DNA of 7,300 nt, taken from Planctomycetaceae bacterium (lineage in GTDB: Bacteria > Planctomycetota > Planctomycetia > Pirellulales > UBA1268). Below the pieces are notes generated by a model. That model did no database searches and was not told the DNA's origin. It saw only the letters and a list, made by a program, of their open reading frames with translations. The translations under genes and the position numbers were made by a program. The stretch lies in NCBI GenBank assembly GCA_947453125.1, contig CANGGC010000114.1:1-7300 (forward strand), given 5' to 3'. Below, piece by piece: positions 6,214 through 7,300 of the stretch (its first letter is position 1; every line of letters starts with the position of its first letter).

Positions 6214-6218
6214 GAGGA
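6214..6218 (+). promoter_or_regulatory. Ribosome binding site of the dehydratase gene
   Basis: GAGGA lies 5 nt before the ATG at 6224. It decides between this ATG, the adjacent in-frame GTG at 6221 (only 2 nt from the GAGGA), and an open extension back to 6056 that shows no family similarity. Confidence 0.6.
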
Positions 6219-6223
6219 TCGTG

Positions 6224-7234
6224 ATGTTCAACGACAAAGTGCTCCTCATCACCGGTGGCACCGGGTCGTTCGGAAATGCCGTCCTCGATCGGGTTCTCCG
6301 GCTGCCGCTCCGTGAGATCCGGATTTTCAGCCGCGACGAGAAGAAGCAGGAGGACATGCGGATCCGCCTGGCGAACGACCGGGTGAAGTTCCACATCGGC
6401 GACGTCCGCGACTACGTCTCGGTCGAAGAGTCGCTCCGCGGCGTCGACTACGTCTTCCACGCCGCCGCTCTCAAGCAGGTTCCGTCCTGCGAGTTTTATC
6501 CGATGGAGGCGGTCCGCACGAATGTTCTCGGCGCTGAGAACGTCCTCCGGGCCTCGATCGCCAACGGGGTCGAGCGCTGCGTCGTGCTCTCCACCGACAA
6601 GGCCGTCTACCCGATCAACGCCATGGGGATCTCCAAGGCGATGATGGAGAAGGTGATGGTGGCCAAGTCGCGGCTCATCGACGCCTCGCGAACCGTCCTC
6701 TCCGCCACCCGCTACGGCAACGTGATGGCGTCGCGCGGGTCGGTGATCCCGCTGTTCCTCCGGCAGATGCAGGAGGGGAAGCCGATCACCCTCACCGATC
6801 CGAGCATGACCCGATTCCTGATGTCGCTCGCCGAATCGGTCGATCTCGTCCTCTACGCCTTCGAGCACGCCAAGCCCGGTGACATCTTCGTCCAGAAGGC
6901 CCCGGCCTGCACGATCGACGTCCTTGCCCGGGCGATGGTCGAGCTGTTTCGCCCCACGTCCGAGATCCGCGTCATCGGCACCCGTCACGGCGAGAAGCTC
7001 TACGAGTCGCTCGTGTCGCGCGAGGAGATGGCCCGGGCCGACGATCTCGGCGGCTATTACCGGATCCCCGCCGATGCCCGCGATCTCAACTACGACAAGT
7101 ACTTCGTCGAGGGTGAGGCTGACATTTCCCAGATCGAGGACTACACCTCCCATAACACCAAGCGTCTCACTGTCGACGAGGTGAAGCAGGTGCTCCTCGG
7201 GCTGGAGATCATCAGGAACGCCCTCCCCAAGTGA
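6224..7234 (+). CDS. UDP-GlcNAc 4,6-dehydratase (5-inverting), CapE/WbjB/FnlA type
   Basis: The 336-residue product is an extended short-chain dehydrogenase. It has the NAD(P)-binding GGTGSFG loop (11-17) after a first beta strand, RIFSRDEKKQ (33-42), GDVRD (59-63) and FHAAALKQVPSCE (78-90). The catalytic region is STDKAVYP (123-130) and MGISK (134-138). Met134 stands where related enzymes such as FlaA1/PseB have the catalytic tyrosine of YxxxK. This S-M-K arrangement is the mark of the CapE/WbjB/FnlA group, which converts UDP-GlcNAc by 4,6-dehydration and 5-epimerisation to the first intermediate of UDP-L-FucNAc synthesis in the cytoplasm. Later motifs RYGNVMASRGSVIPLF (163-178), TDPSMTRF (191-198) and IGTRHGEK (251-258) fit well, and the length is typical. 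The start is fixed by homology (MFNDKVLLITGG) and an upstream GAGGA. The next gene follows after 15 bp. Confidence 0.95.
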   Translation: MFNDKVLLITGGTGSFGNAVLDRVLRLPLREIRIFSRDEKKQEDMRIRLANDRVKFHIGDVRDYVSVEESLRGVDYVFHAAALKQVPSCEFYPMEAVRTNVLGAENVLRASIANGVERCVVLSTDKAVYPINAMGISKAMMEKVMVAKSRLIDASRTVLSATRYGNVMASRGSVIPLFLRQMQEGKPITLTDPSMTRFLMSLAESVDLVLYAFEHAKPGDIFVQKAPACTIDVLARAMVELFRPTSEIRVIGTRHGEKLYESLVSREEMARADDLGGYYRIPADARDLNYDKYFVEGEADISQIEDYTSHNTKRLTVDEVKQVLLGLEIIRNALPK

Positions 7235-7249
7235 CTCGAAGGGCCGGCC

Positions 7250-7300
7250 ATGCGAGTGCTCGTCACGGGTGCGGAGGGATTTCTCGGGCGCAATCTCCGC
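7250..7300 (+). CDS. N-terminus of a Rossmann-fold sugar-nucleotide reductase, probably CapF/WbjC/FnlB-like (3' partial)
   Basis: Seventeen codons run from ATG 7250 to the right edge, with AAGGG 6 nt upstream (7239-7243) and 15 bp after the dehydratase stop. The visible protein has the NAD(P)-binding start MRVLVTGAEGFLGRNL, with the glycines TGAxGFLG of extended short-chain dehydrogenases. In known UDP-L-FucNAc operons the gene right after the dehydratase is the bifunctional 4-reductase CapF/WbjC/FnlB, whose N-terminus (TGAxGFxGxNL) looks the same. The dehydrogenase fold is seen directly; the specific reductase identity is inferred from position and a short match, and another NAD-dependent epimerase remains possible. 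Confidence 0.75.
   Translation, partial: MRVLVTGAEGFLGRNLR

Noticed and set aside
6056..6223. N-terminal extension of the dehydratase frame back to an ATG at 6056
   Set aside because: The added 56 residues have no counterpart in the family, overlap the end of the RidA gene and lack a ribosome site, whereas the ATG at 6224 has GAGGA and begins the conserved strand.
6140..7153. Minus-strand open frame of 337 codons opposite the dehydratase
   Set aside because: The plus strand encodes an unmistakable CapE/FnlA-type enzyme; the antisense reading has no domain.

Overview
The window looks like chromosomal DNA from a high-GC planctomycete, probably of the Pirellulales type. Three things point there: a large secreted protein with the planctomycete-typical PSCyt1 (cytochrome c) / DUF1549 / DUF1553 architecture, a PEP-CTERM sorting tail, and high GC with strongly GC-ending codons. 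This is judged from protein content alone; no rRNA or other taxonomic marker is present.

Layout. Bases 3-137 (+) are the last 44 codons of a PEP-CTERM protein whose body lies outside the window. Facing it on the minus strand are a possible 54-residue small protein (152-316), the PSCyt1/DUF1549/DUF1553 gene (338-3142, GTG start), and a class I xylose-isomerase-like TIM-barrel gene (3216-4250). A 193-bp divergent intergenic region (4251-4443) separates that gene from a plus-strand gene for a DhnA/FbaB-like aldolase-fold protein (4444-5556), followed closely by a RidA/YjgF-family gene (5598-6059). After a 164-bp spacer that may hold a promoter, a capsule-sugar operon begins: a CapE/WbjB/FnlA-type UDP-GlcNAc 4,6-dehydratase/5-epimerase (6224-7234) and, 15 bp later, the first 17 codons of a Rossmann-fold gene (7250 onwards). 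By position and N-terminus the latter is probably the CapF/WbjC/FnlB reductase.

How the genes may work together. The isomerase-like and aldolase-like genes are divergent neighbours and could share regulation in sugar or sugar-acid breakdown; RidA would be a housekeeping or enamine-clearing companion. The dehydratase and the following reductase are the first two steps of UDP-L-FucNAc synthesis in characterised bacteria, so the right edge is probably the start of an exopolysaccharide or capsule locus. The PEP-CTERM tail at the left edge belongs to a sorting system known to co-occur with exopolysaccharide genes, but nothing here links the two physically.

No mobile element, CRISPR array, tRNA or rRNA was seen. 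The points most worth a second look are the metal-ligand Asp-to-His change in the xylose-isomerase-like protein, the unnamed aldolase-fold protein with a tiny in-frame duplication, the small ORF downstream of the DUF1553 gene where a DUF1501 partner would often be, and the discoidin-like insertion in the DUF1553 protein. I see no clear case of a new multi-gene system.
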